A stretch of DNA of 64,000 nucleotides from Siphonodentalium dalli. Lineage: Eukaryota > Mollusca > Scaphopoda > Gadilida > Siphonodentaliidae. Shown here one piece after another: positions 8,927-19,900 of this stretch. A program made the translations under genes and the position numbers. Each line of letters opens with the position of its first letter. Position 1 is the first letter of the stretch. The stretch lies in the NCBI GenBank assembly GCA_032622095.1, contig CP136061.1, positions 96,595,345 through 96,659,344 of the forward strand, given 5' to 3'. The notes below the pieces were generated by a model. It saw nothing but the letters and a program-made list of their open reading frames with translations. It made no database searches and was not told the origin of the DNA.

Positions 8927-9280
8927 TTCGTTGCGAGTGTCACTTTAACATTATCCCACAGTGTGCGCCATGTGTTACTTTAACATTCATCCATAGTGAG
9001 TGTCACTTTAATAATCATCCCCAGTGAGAGCCTAGTGTCCCTTCAAGACTGAAGCTCAAGACGAGATGATCACGTGATATACATGTAGATACTATACCAT
9101 TCATATGGAAAAGTCTGGATATAACCAGCGGGTCATGTCCGGACATGTCCAACCGGTACAAGTAGACCAACGCGTGGGCGGAGAATATAGGTCAAACACC
9201 AACGGTAGAGAATGTAGGTCGTGTACTTCGGATAGAGTTATCGTTCCTGATCTGGGGGCCAACTGGGGTGGGTATCATCA

Positions 9281-9286
9281 TTGAAG
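9281..9286. repeat. right 6-bp target-site duplication TTGAAG
   Basis: Direct repeat of 2377-2382, immediately after the terminal GGTATCATCA. Confidence 0.85.
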
Positions 9287-9638
9287 TTTTGCGAAAACGC
9301 TGTGCCAATGCATTGTCTTGCATAAGTTATACGAATCTCATGTAGGGATCTCGCGTATACAGTAGAATACATGCATGATTGCCCATACAATATTTATGTT
9401 GACCTTGTGAGCAAGTGCATTCCCTTATATATACCTCGCACATACAAGATAATGCACTGGCACAGGATATTAAATGATGCACCAGCGCAGCTCCCATCAT
9501 GAAGCTTGTAAGCCAGTGCGTTCACTTATATATGCGAGGCTCCCGATGGGAGACTCACATATACAAGAGAATACATTGGTACAGGATATTTAATGCTGAA
9601 CCAGCGCAGCTTCCGTCAAGAACCCCACGAAAGGGACA
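9287..9638. mobile_element. right part of the interrupted CCCTTTCATGAC-family MITE, degenerate
   Basis: Begins TTTTGCGAAAACGCTGTGCC, which is the expected continuation of 2351-2382. It carries several decayed versions of the common hairpin (about 9304-9385, 9412-9465, 9517-9585). Repeated CCAGCGCAGCT(T/C)CC motifs follow. The outer edge near CACGAAAGGG is approximate. Confidence 0.6.
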
Positions 9639-9844
9639 CCATCCTGTATAGGTACCTCTGACTGGTGGACGCTGCTCATTGTGCGTCAATTGACATCACG
9701 GACACCCGGATGCGGCACCGTTCTCCAAACGGATCCAATAACTTAATTTACTCATTCCTGTACAGCACCTTTGCCACATTCATTATTAACCATTTCCCCA
9801 GGGGAGATAGGCCAATCCCGGGAAAAATACAAGTTTAGAAAACA

Positions 9845-9958
9845 ATAAACGTTACTTTTTCTTAACATCATCAGTTTTCCCTACAGTCATCATAGCAATC
9901 AAAAAGGACACACCAGCACCATAGCAAATTCATAGGACGACCTCAGCAGGGGTGTTAT
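9845..9958. repeat. partial MITE with CCTGGTCAAGTG-type ends
   Basis: Shares the ACATCATCAGTTTTCC...CATCATAGCAAT...AGGACCA segment with 43195-43284 and 63840-63955. Only the right part is present. Confidence 0.5.
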
Positions 9959-10010
9959 CATTAGTGTTACCACGTTCAATACAATGCGAGAATATGATGG
10001 TATGTGTAAG

Positions 10011-10082
10011 GTATAGAGATACTGCGTTCTGCGCAAGAGTTACATGGTATACTGCGTTCTGTGAAATATAGTTACATGGTAT
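10011..10082. repeat. 30-bp tandem duplication beside hAT element
   Basis: ACTGCGTTCTG...GTTACATGGTAT occurs twice in tandem, and ACTGC follows again beyond the hAT at 11702. The last CATGGTAT is the hAT target duplication. Confidence 0.6.
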
Positions 10083-10506
10083 CAGGCTTGGGGCAATTAC
10101 TTGTGAATGTAATTAATTACAATTACAATTACTTCAACATTTTTCAATTACAATTACAATTCCCATTACATCTATTTCACAATGTAATTAATTACAATTA
10201 CAATTACTTTGAAATGTAATTCAATTACAATTACAATTACATTGCAGCACATCATTGAAGTAGGACCACTTTTTATTTATATAAACTCTGTTTGATAACA
10301 AAACCTAAATTTAATACAAGCAAGATGAAATACACAGTGAAGCACACTTGGTACAGAGCAGCCAATGTACTGAGTCCAGTATAGGTGTTCGTAGAACTGA
10401 GCGAATCATGATTTATAGCTGGCAATTCCAGCGTGTTGCATTGGCAGCTTGTAGTCGGGGTTGATCTTCTAGAAATTAGAATGATATCAGAGATTTATGA
10501 ACTTTT

Positions 10507-10641
10507 TTAATTGCTAACTATCTTCAATGCTTTGTCATTCTTGACCGATGTTTTTGCATACTGAAAGATCCTAGTAGGTTGTTGATCACATGCTGATGGT
10601 GCTTGTGTGACTGTGGATTCATAGACATCATGATGCTTTCG
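10507..10641 (-). CDS. hAT BED-finger ORF, second exon
   Basis: An acceptor-like TTTTATAG precedes 10641 on the minus strand. It joins in frame to the exon ending at 11019, giving HLK|RKHH, the usual BED-finger continuation that supplies the last histidines. The frame runs 44 codons to TAA at 10507. The catalytic RNase-H-like fold of hAT transposases does not follow. The splice is inferred. Confidence 0.5.
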   Translation of the reverse strand, partial: RKHHDVYESTVTQAPSACDQQPTRIFQYAKTSVKNDKALKIVSN

Positions 10642-11018
10642 CTATAAAATGAAAATAATAGAGTATTTTAGTAACACACATGTATCCATCATTTAATTAT
10701 TAAGGGAATAAGACTATCTCAGTAAGTCAGACACACAGCCAGGCCAATTGTAAAGGACAATGAGATAATCAACACTCTGATTGTTAATTAGAGTCATAAA
10801 CTTAATTAGCCTTTGTGGTCACCAGCTTACTGGTAACACAATGCCTCCACTAGACAGTGCTAATTGGGGGATTATTGAGGCAGATATTTGTTCCCACTTT
10901 GTCATTCAGTTGCAAATTAGAAGGGACAAGAAACAATGCATATACCAATACCACCATATGACTGAAGTTATATGTCAATGGAATTAAACAAAACTAATAC
11001 ATAGAAATGGAAACTTAC

Positions 11019-11165
11019 CTTCAGATGTGTCACAAAATTGGAGGTAACTTTTTTGGAACTGGATATTGTAGTTGGGCAAAGTTCGCACTTCGCTTTCATA
11101 GGACACGATGTGTCTTTCTGTAAATTAAAATGCTGCCAGATATTTTGTCGAAATGTTGATAGCAT
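11019..11165 (-). CDS. hAT BED-finger ORF, first exon
   Basis: Encodes IWQHFN, then CELC (C-x2-C) and TSNFVTHLK, the order seen in BED-type zinc fingers of hAT transposases. It ends at a GTAAG donor. Start chosen at the Met just before the finger; an upstream Met at 11237 is also open. With the second exon it would give a 93-aa DNA-binding peptide able to recognise hAT ends. Confidence 0.55.
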
Positions 11166-11701
11166 TAGCAATGGTTGGTATGAATTTCTACCATAGCATA
11201 TATACCATACCAGATGGAGATAATGAAACATGATCATAAGAGTGATATATTATAGTGATCTATTGTCAATTATTTGAAGTTGGTTTCTCATTGTATTTAT
11301 CAAAACAAGCCTTCTACCTTAAAGGTTAACCAATGCTTAAGCAAACAAACAGGAGGTGTCAACAGAATTCACCATTGAGACACAGTGGATAAAAACTCAG
11401 TGTTGTGACAGTGATAGCCAGTCACCAGTCTTACACTTTGAAATTTGGAAAAAAAACATTTGAAGAAACCATTGGATGAATCATGAAAGAAAACTTTGAG
11501 AATAACAAGTACCTGTGATTTTGAAGTAATTGAAATTAGACCCTAATTACAATTACAATTACATCCTAACCAATTACAATTGCAATTACATGTAATTGAG
11601 AATAAACTCAATTACCAATTACATGCAATTACTTGAAAAAATGTAATTAATTACAATCAATTACAATTACAAATTACAATTACCCCATCCCTGCATGGTA
11701 T

Positions 11702-12549
11702 ACTGCTTGCTGTGACATGTTTTGTTAGATGAGGAATTGACAGTCAATTCCTAGTACATATTTTCATTTACAATTATTGGCAACAAATCCTTACCGGAGC
11801 GGTTCACTTTGTGCAGGGAGCTATTGTACATAACCATCTTGGTCTCCTACTAATATCTCATTACTGCGCTCAATCTGGTCCTCAGATTCAGATGTTTATT
11901 ACGCCTTTCGTCGTATTTGACATAACAGGCGATTCAATTTCAAACAGTGTACATAATACATAATATAAATGTGAGGTGACATAATATACATACACAATAC
12001 ACACAATATAGGTTGGAGTTATTAGTGTACTACATGTACTTGGTATATTGATTGAGGGTATAGCTATCAGATGTGGTGTTTAAAGTAAGTGGGTCTGGGT
12101 GTTGTGGGAGTCAACTGTCTTTTAACACGACTATTTTAGACTTTTCATATATATTTATATATCGTGGTGCATTAATCATAGCCTCAGGAGTGCAAAACAA
12201 TTTCTAGGGCTTTCTTAATAAATAGTGAAAGGTTTCTGATCGTGTGATTATTGCGGGAAGTAAAGAGCTGCTGTAGTTTAAGAACATTTGGTCTTCTGAA
12301 ATAATACGGCTTGATAAATTTAATTCTGAGGTCATTTAGAAATTCACATTTCAGGACAAGGTGGAATTCGACGACATATCTTCAGATTAATCACCCTGTT
12401 AATTTATAAAGATGGAATTCAAATAACTACTGATTGGGGCGCCGTCCATGAATGTTCACTAATGGTCCTAAATACCTACTTATAATTGGCACTTGACCAC
12501 CATTCCGCAAATCGGTTATCTTGTGAAGACATATTGGAGGTATAGCATG
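11702..12549. other. no recognisable feature
   Basis: AT-rich sequence without long ORF or repeat structure that I can identify. Confidence 0.4.
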
Positions 12550-12761
12550 CAGGGTTCGCGTTGCAACTTGCCAAATTTGCCAATGAAAAAATTGTTACAT
12601 TTGGCAAAAAATATTTTCATTGGCAATGTTTTGGCAAGAAACGTTCTCAAGAAAGTTGTTGAAAATATTGGTTGATCAATACCATTAATTTCAGGGTATT
12701 ACCACATTAACTATTGACTTATTATCTTAGGAAAAATTAACACCTCTATCAGGATGTCGTC
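12550..12761. repeat. TTTGGCAA-rich dispersed repeat, copy 1
   Basis: Begins CAGGGTTCGCGTTGC, then several TTTGGCAA/TTGCCAA motifs in both orientations; it ends near TTAACACCTCTATCAGGATG. Related stretches lie at 45450-45650 and 54636-54850, with shorter pieces near 13700 and 46660. The CAGGGTT start could be an hAT-type end, but no duplication was found. Confidence 0.5.
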
Positions 12762-13590
12762 AAAGACATATGTGACCCGCCATATCAAATCCAGTCGGAA
12801 GTCGGGATTTTTTTAACCTGTGCCAATGCATTCTATTATATATGCGAATCGACCATAGGTCGCCTCGCATATATAAGAGAATGCATTGGCCTAACAATTT
12901 TTTACAATTTTAATAATTTTTTCTTGTATTCTTTAACAATTTTATAATTTCACCCATACAGAGCCCCAGACAAACATGAGCAGACGACACTCTTCTATAT
13001 GCTTCTATATATGTGTGGGGCTCCCTGCAGGGTAGTGGATGTTTTTTATTTTATGTCCTAAAAATTGTAAGAAACATTTATTTAAAAAAAATGATAAAAA
13101 ATTGTTAGGCCAATGCATTCTCTTATATATTCGAGGCGACCTATGGTCGACTCGCATATATAAGAGAATGCATTGGCACAGGGTAAAAAAAATCCCGACT
13201 TCCGACTGGATTTGATATGGCGGGTCACATATTACGGACTTGTTCGGGTGCGTGGAATTGATAAGTTAATACTCAGGCGCTATACCAACCTGGATAATGT
13301 AGCATTCTACTAACATCGCCGAAAATCGACCATACCACTCCATAGAAAACATCGTCTGAACTGCGCTCAATTGTAAATATTTACATCTCGATTCGGGACG
13401 CAATTATCGGCGATTAAATAACACAAATGATTTCGCAATCGAGAGTCATTGCATGTAATTAAATATATAAGAATGATGGTGTGTGTTTTCAATTTGGATT
13501 AATATTCGTAAAAAAAATAATGACTTTGAACAAGATTATTCTCAATTTCTATTTGATCACCATGCCGGAGTGTTTCACATCACTTTAATG
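12762..13590. repeat. TTAAAG...CTTTAA dispersed repeat, copy 2, interrupted by MITE
   Basis: Sequence before 12771 (AAAGACATA) and after 13229 (TATTACGG) joins to match the uninterrupted copy at 1247-1262, so the TA-family MITE was inserted here. Confidence 0.7.
12771..13229. mobile_element. TA-flanked double-hairpin MITE, full copy 1
   Basis: 459 bp with inverted ends TGTGACCCGCCATATCAAAT and its complement. TA duplications lie at 12769-12770 and 13230-13231, and the empty site is preserved at about 1250. Inside: hairpin 1 (12821-12891), an AT spacer, an imperfect GAGCCCC...GGGGCTC central stem (12961-13024), a second AT spacer, hairpin 2 (13108-13178). TA duplication suggests Tc1/mariner-type mobilisation. 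Confidence 0.9.
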
Positions 13591-13972
13591 AAAAACAAAT
13601 GGTACCTTTCATCTCAAACAAGAGGCTGCACTTCAAACAGTGATTGTTGAAACATAATACTCAGTATTGCAGAAACCGATAGCATTTCCCAACTTCTAAA
13701 CAAATTTGGTAAAAGTTATTTTCATTTGGCAAGTTATTTGGCAAAAGAAAATATCGGGCCAGTTCGTATAAGCACAAGGGTTATATATTTATCTATGATC
13801 TTATTGTTAATGTTTTGTATAGCTTTATGTATTTTACACACTAGCGCTATGCAACCATAAAGAGGCAATCAAAATATAGATATTACGTGGGTTGGTTATA
13901 ACATAGCAGAACGCCTATGAATGTAATCATTCCGATCAGCTCCTTCATCCGGGAAGGGACACTGGGGTCATC

Positions 13973-14465
13973 TTAAAGGCACGGGCGGCGTCCGTTGCAG
14001 AAATATTCATATTTGTTCAAATCGCCATCAACAGAATGAATATTAAAATAGTAAAAATACATATAGTTTTGTTCATATGCCAAACATAATCAGCGCGTAA
14101 ATGGTATATTGTCGTCAAGGCGTACGATGGTGGACGTAAACAAGAGCCTGCTCGTGTTACAGAAGTTTTGCTTCTGTGTACATAACACAGCTCAATTCTA
14201 TTGGTTAATCACACACAAATGATATAAACGCTCTTTATTATTTCCATATATAGGAAAACAGTAACAAATAACGCTCATATCCGGATCTAAACAAAAGCCA
14301 GGTAACGTAACGTTTTTTGTGTGCTTTTGTTTACATAACAAAGGGAAAAATTGACAATAACATACTGTTTATGCCATATTTCTGATTGTATAAGAACAAA
14401 GTCTGTCTATATTTTACTATTATATATGTTTATGGCGGTTTTTGACGGAGGTGAATATCTGTAAC
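13973..14465. mobile_element. repeat with ACGGGCGGCG ends, copy 1
   Basis: Left end CACGGGCGGCGTCCGTTGCAG; right end runs into CGGTTTTTGACGGAGGTGAATAT, the complement of the 50.7-kb end. Both ends share a CGCCAT...AACAGAA pattern, so they are related inverted ends of one DNA element. Other pieces: 50672-50985 with 53150-53388, and 52034-52275. No transposase ORF. Confidence 0.6.
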
Positions 14466-14784
14466 AAGCAACTGAATTTATAAACAAAGCTTTTAGAATT
14501 GCCAATGATCAGTGTTCGCATCCATTGGCAAGTTTCGGTTTGTGATTGACTTGACTTGACTTGAAACGTATTTTATTTCAGTGACATGAATAGAATGTCG
14601 GTCGTCCCTATAGGAAGAGTCTATTGTTTTATTCCTAAATCACGTTGAATATTAAATTTCGTCTTATACTTTGGTAAATCATAGAGTAATAAAGACTATA
14701 AACCGTTTAGAGACTTATTTTGTTTTCTTATTCTCCGTTGAATGAATATAATGTTAAAAAATTGTGGCAATCATGAATTTACAT
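14466..14784. other. AT-rich stretch, nothing recognised
   Basis: Contains a short TTGACTTGACTTGACTTGA run at about 14548 and a TTGCCAA pair near 14500-14530. No gene. Confidence 0.4.
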
Positions 14785-15165
14785 GAAACATAATCATCAT
14801 AATCATCATCATAATCTCATCATGGCGATAGACCTCGTCATCGACATAATTACCATCATCATCATTCTCATCATCAACATCGTCATCATCATCACCATCA
14901 TCATCAACAACAAAATCATTACTATCAAGTGTTTTACCTTCGTCCTAATTGTCATCGCCACCATCATCATCTTCATAATTGTCAACATCGGGATCATCAT
15001 CATCATCATCATCATTACCATTAACAACATAAACAACGGCATCACCACCATCATCATAATCGGCATCATCGTCACATCCTTCGAAGGCTTCGTCATCGCT
15101 ATATCACCATGAACATCAACGTAATCATCATCATCAGCATCAACAACAACACCATAACCATCATT
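14785..15165. repeat. CAT/ATC trinucleotide-rich region
   Basis: Imperfect (CAT)n in the intron just before the first visible receptor exon. It creates low-complexity frames on both strands (Ile/Asn-rich and Met-rich) that are not genes. Confidence 0.85.
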
Positions 15166-15221
15166 AGTATTGTCTTTGTCGCCGCCGGTTCATCACACAG
15201 ATTACCATCTCTCATTCCCAG

Positions 15222-15417
15222 CAATAACCTAACAGAACGCCCTTGGTATCGAGAAAATGACACCCCTGAGCGCAATCAACAAGCTCGACAAGCCTACGAG
15301 GCGCTAATGACGGTGACCCTTCGCAAGCCAACCAGTCCGGAGTACATGAAGTTTTCGGAGGAAGTGAAACTACGAGCGAAGCACATGTACCCCAACTTTG
15401 ATTACGGCGAAGAGGAG
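15222..15417 (+). CDS. natriuretic-peptide-receptor-like guanylyl cyclase, exon a (ligand-binding domain)
   Basis: Encodes NNLTERPWYRENDTPERN, then QAYEALMTVTLRKPTSPEY and a charged helix ending YGEEE. This pattern belongs to the extracellular ligand-binding (ANF-receptor) domain of receptor guanylyl cyclases, which make cGMP when a peptide ligand binds outside the cell. The acceptor is the CAG after a pyrimidine tract at 15211-15221; an alternative is 15236. The donor is GTAAGC at 15418, phase 0. Earlier exons are not visible in the window. Two Asn-x-Thr sites could be glycosylated. Function from family knowledge. Confidence 0.85.
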
Positions 15418-15858
15418 GTAAGCCAGCCCAATATTAGCACATTCTTTGTCACTTTCAGTTAAACGCCTCGTGTGGGCATTAGCTTGTTCGCACATTTTTT
15501 CGCTGCTTGCTTAACAGTTTCGTTTTTAAATGGGCATTATCAATAAAAAAAAAAAAATCTTTAATGAAATTATTGCCACATGATTATCGCGGACTAATTT
15601 GGTCCAGAATAGTTCTGAAAATTTATATTTTGTTGTGGTGTGGATACACGTGACAATTTGGGTTGAAAGTGCACTGCAGATAACTTGCTTCACATACAAC
15701 CAATTGGGGCCATTATTTCTTTTCCGTATTAGTTTTCAGATTCCGATTGGCCAAATGACCCCAACCCACCAAAACCCCTTTACCACAGTTTATTAAGGAC
15801 ACAAAGCGGCCGCCTGAAAGCTTTCTACAGATGTCAATCAAATAATTATTAGCAGATA

Positions 15859-16307
15859 TGTGACTCGCCATATCAAATCCAGTCGTAAGTCGGGATTTGT
15901 TTTACCCTGTGCCAATGCATTCTCGTATATATGCGAGTCGACCATAGGGAATGCATTGGCCTAACAATTTTATCATTTTTATCATTTTTTTTTAAATAAA
16001 TGTTTCTTACAATTTTTAGGACATAAAATATAAAACATCCATTACCCTGCAGGGAGCCCCACACATATATAGAAGCATATAGAAGAGTGTCGTCTGCTCA
16101 TGTTTGTCTGGGGCTCTGTATGGGTGAAATTATAAAATTGTTAAAGAATACAAGAAAAGATTATTAAAATTGTAAAAAATTGTTAGGCCAATGCATTCTC
16201 TTATATATGTGAGGCAACCTATGGTCGACTCGCATATATAAGAGAATGCATTGGCACAGGGTAAAAAAAATCCCGACTTCCGACTGGATTTGATATGGCG
16301 GGTCACA
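15859..16307. mobile_element. TA-flanked double-hairpin MITE, copy 2
   Basis: Ends TGTGACTCGCC and complement; TA at 15857-15858 and 16308-16309. The first hairpin has lost most of its second arm (15919-15959), leaving one arm plus a stub, while hairpin 2 (16186-16256) is intact. The central segment is in the opposite orientation to copy 1. Confidence 0.88.
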
Positions 16308-16405
16308 TATATTCTGCCAATCAGCGGCTGGGTCGGTCGCTTGCTGCATTTTTCAGAATTCTTTGTTCACATCAATTTCGATATCCGCGCATAGTTTCAG
16401 TGTTA

Positions 16406-16477
16406 AAATAAAAAACATCCATTACCCTGCAGGGAGCCCCACACATATATAGAAGCATATAGAAGAGTGTCGTATGC
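16406..16477. repeat. internal fragment of TA-family MITE
   Basis: Matches the central GAGCCCC stem region of the family (ATTACCCTGCAGGGAGCCCC onward) without hairpins or ends. Confidence 0.75.
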
Positions 16478-16843
16478 TATAAATTATTGCCTATTTTCAA
16501 GCAACTTGTTGTCAAATATCATAAACCGAGAGCCCATAAACCAAGGGTTCAATTACTCTATCGCGTTGAACCATTGTAGAAACCCAATTTCAATGTTACA
16601 AAGTCCGGGCGTTTAGGGGCTAGGGGCGCTCCAAAAACAACACAAATAATTGTCAATTGCACCATTGCGTACATCCGCATTATTTAAATTAAAAGGGGAC
16701 CTGTACTCAAAGTTCCTGTATTTGAGGGACTTTTTAGCCTGAAGTAATAGCAAGAACTTTACAAATATACCAAGTATGAGTACCCATGGAAAATAGTAGT
16801 ATATAACTGAGTCTACAGCACGGAACCGACCTTTCTTTAACAG

Positions 16844-16979
16844 GTGAACAGCTTTGTTGGCGCTTTCCACGATGCTGTCATGCTGTACGCTCTGGCCGTT
16901 AGTGAGACGTTGAAGGCTAACATCCCGATCACGAATGGTACGGAGATCACGAGGCGCATGTGGAACAGGACATTCGAAG
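16844..16979 (+). CDS. natriuretic-peptide-receptor-like guanylyl cyclase, exon b
   Basis: Acceptor TTTCTTTAACAG; the exon encodes VNSFVGAFHDAVMLYALAVS, then ETLKANIPITNG and TRRMWNRTFEG. The donor is GTGAGA at 16980, phase 1. The FHDAVxLYALAxxETL segment is strongly conserved in the ANF-receptor domain. It continues exon a in phase 0. Confidence 0.9.
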
Positions 16980-19900
16980 GTGAGATCATCGTGTTAACGT
17001 GTTCTGTATGTGTCGTATGCTTGATTTATAATACTGTACTAATCAACATGTCGAGCTGGGTGTGATATTCGCCCCTAGCCAGACAATGGTGACCTTAAAT
17101 ATTTTTAATTTATAGAGATGCGTTGCTCAAAAATAACTAAAGTTGTAACTTTCACTGCGTGATGAGAGATACTGGACATTGTATAGAATAATTATGTTTT
17201 AAGTATAAATTTAATGCTGATTTATTGATTTCGAAATCAAAATGAATAGTTATGTGTTTAGCTAGAATTTCTTAGATCCGATACAAAAAATTTGGACTGT
17301 GTACGCTTCAAATGCACCCGTATGCTTTTGTTTTTTCTTCAACGTTGCTTAACTTTGGTGATATAAGGAGAACCGGAACATAGTGAGCCATCGCCCCGCC
17401 AATAAACGTATATCAATAAAACTACCGGTATTGTTAGATTGGCAATGGGATCAGCGGTGTTTATGACTTGTCGGGTCGATGTTGCTGTTCGGGTCAGATT
17501 ATATATTTGAACTATGTCTGAAACAGTCGATTGTTTTTATTCTATAGAATTTACGCAGCGTAAACTATTAACTTCACCAGGCGCTGTATGGTCCACACAT
17601 TAAATTCAAACGCTCCTGTGTCGATCAAAAAGTAACGTCGTGCAGACATATAAGGCAATAATTGTGTTGTCGAAATGATATGGACCTGATCATAAGGAAT
17701 TTATCATAAAAAAGCGAAACAGAATATACAGTGAATTTCGCGTTTAGGCCCATATAGAGCGTATTTGAGGAAATTATACATTCTTTTTGGACGTAAAACG
17801 CGGAGTTCAAAATAAGCCCGTATTGTGCTTATTTGAATACGAAATAAGCCCATATCGGCACAATTTTACCTACTTTTTTTCATCGGCACGACTTACCAGA
17901 TTCGCGCTCTCTGTAATATGTTTTCACTGCGGTCCACGCCATCCAATGGAATACCATTAGAAGCTAAGTGTGGGTTTATCGCATAAAAGATCAATCCAAT
18001 ATTAATCTATGTGAATATTTCGTCCAATATGAACCTATTTGCATGAGGATATGTTGCGCATGGATACAAACTATTGAGCATTTTTTGCTTGCGTATATCT
18101 TGCATATAACCATATGTAAAATACACAGGCTATCGGCGTCTCGTAGTTAGTATTTAATGTTATGACTTGATGATTGTGTACAGTTAATAAACAGACGTTG
18201 GAGGTACGATAAACATATTCGACGATTGTCTGAAACTAGAAGTCTAGCGTTTCTTAATTGACATCCTTACATCAAACATACCATAGACGTGCTAGCGGAT
18301 CGGAATAGATATCTCCATGTCAGTTATCTCCAGGCTCATCAAAATCTGATCCACTCTATAAATCATCACCATTTGCACCATTGTACATTGTGTCCAGAGT
18401 TTCAACCGTATGGGCGAAACAGTACTAAAAAGAACTTATGTGTATAATAGTGCGAAATCATCTTATGTATTAGTTATAATTTGCAATATTAATAATAATA
18501 TAACTCCAGACTTCTTCTTGAACTACAATATGTGTATTCAATGGTATATTTATAACGAGATAGTCTGATTACGTTGAAACAATCTGTTCCGCATTCATGA
18601 TTCTTGCTGTTTGTTTATAATTTCAATATGTTTATTCACTCTTAAACTGTAAATACACTGTTTGGGGGAAAACATTTACAAAATATCAGACGTGGTACAT
18701 GAAAAAACTATAAATATTAATCTGGATAACAAATATTATACGAGGACTATTAACTTAGAAAAAGTGGATTGTCTTCCCTTTAATATTATCACATAACTGC
18801 GATTTACATGTAATTAACACAGTATAGTTTCAGATGTAAATAAACTCATCCTTCCACCAAGACAGAGTATTATTATCAAACTAACATATTTATACACATT
18901 CTTAGTACGTATATGGACATCACATATTGCTGGAATAATCGAAACAATTTCCAGTAATAAAAACTTCAGTTATCTTGTTTTTCGGAGTCCATTGTTTTGT
19001 GAAATAATATGTTTAACAACAGCAATGGAGAAAGACCACACATGCAGTAATAGAATATGTATTTAAAGTAAAATGCGTTGAAATTTAAGAAATGACTTGC
19101 AGATCGATTGGGGTCATTGGATTTTGAATTTTTGACCGGCAGAGTAATTAACAAAGTGTGTGAATCTGGAAGGGACTTTGCCGGTCAAAACCAATACACC
19201 CAATCGATCTTATAGTTATATACCAGTACATTTTAATTGAACATTAATAATTTGAACAATTTTCAAGACTACTACAACAATTGTAAATGACATATTATAT
19301 TCAAATTGCAACAACGTCTCCCAATAACAATACGCAATAAGCGCAGGAACATTATCGGCTTGGGGTGAGGTTCGTGGTTCATCGCTTTTTGTGAAGTGTT
19401 TACCATGCAGCTAGCGCGCGCACACGGTTGGCTTGAAGTGACGTAGGTGGTTATCGATTTTTATGCAGCGTCAACTTCAGTTATTGGTTTAAGAACATCG
19501 AAAACGTTCATGTAAACCGTATGGCGAAATTTACTGATTCCTACAGGCGCTAATTGTGTTAATTTAGTGGGTGTGTGATTATATGTCTAAGACCACCCCT
19601 TCAAGCGTATTCTTAGTTTTCAGCGTTGGCGTTTACATATATCGTCGAGTTATCGGACTTGATGGGCGTTGATAATCGCCAATTAACCTTTAGCGCTCAT
19701 CATGCTTATCAGACGCGCTCGTCATATATTTAATGTATTTGTTGGTTCCAGTTCACACGAGAAGAGACTTGACTCCGTGGTCTTGTCTTCCTGAGTGGCC
19801 CTTCGTGATATGAGATCTCGGAAATTAACCTAATAAAGCGTTGGTGATATGAGCCGATGCGACCGATTCAATGAGCTGTCGCCGTCGTCCGCGAATTAAT

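Larger units (their letters stand above)
2383..9280. mobile_element. palindromic Polinton/adintovirus-like element
   Basis: A 6898-bp unit bounded by TGATGATACC and its exact complement, flanked by direct TTGAAG repeats. The left arm (2383-5637) and right arm (6051-9280) are inverted copies. The only differences I could find are in simple repeats: one 9-bp unit, one base in a homopolymer, and 11 GGC triplets. Each arm encodes a packaging-type ATPase protein, a 73-aa basic protein and a tiny ORF. TG...CA ends plus a 6-bp duplication fit the retroviral-type integrase used by Polintons (known biology); no integrase is encoded here. Family-B polymerase, protease, and major and minor capsid genes are absent, so it is non-autonomous. 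It resembles a snap-back (head-to-head) derivative of one genome end, which is inference. Confidence 0.85.
10083..11693 (-). mobile_element. hAT transposon, 1.6 kb, non-autonomous
   Basis: Ends CAGGCTTGGGGCAATTAC and (complement) CAGGGATGGGGTAATTG, with 8-bp direct duplications CATGGTAT at 10075-10082 and 11694-11701, the hAT signature. Both subterminal regions (10100-10250 and 11540-11690) are arrays of AATTAC units. A two-exon BED zinc-finger ORF remains on the minus strand, but the transposase catalytic domain is missing. Confidence 0.9.
15418..16843 (+). other. receptor intron 1 (visible)
   Basis: GT...AG intron of 1426 bp between two in-phase receptor exons. It holds one full TA-family MITE (15859-16307) and a loose internal fragment (16406-16477). 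Confidence 0.8.

Noticed and set aside
2383-9280. Palindrome as an assembly artefact
   Set aside because: Considered seriously, but distinct flanks, a 6-bp duplication, a MITE that rejoins across the insertion and an asymmetric loop all favour a real insertion. Long reads would settle it.
14783-15112. His/Ile/Asn-rich 109-codon ORF and Met-rich 95-codon ORF
   Set aside because: Frames over an imperfect CAT trinucleotide repeat.
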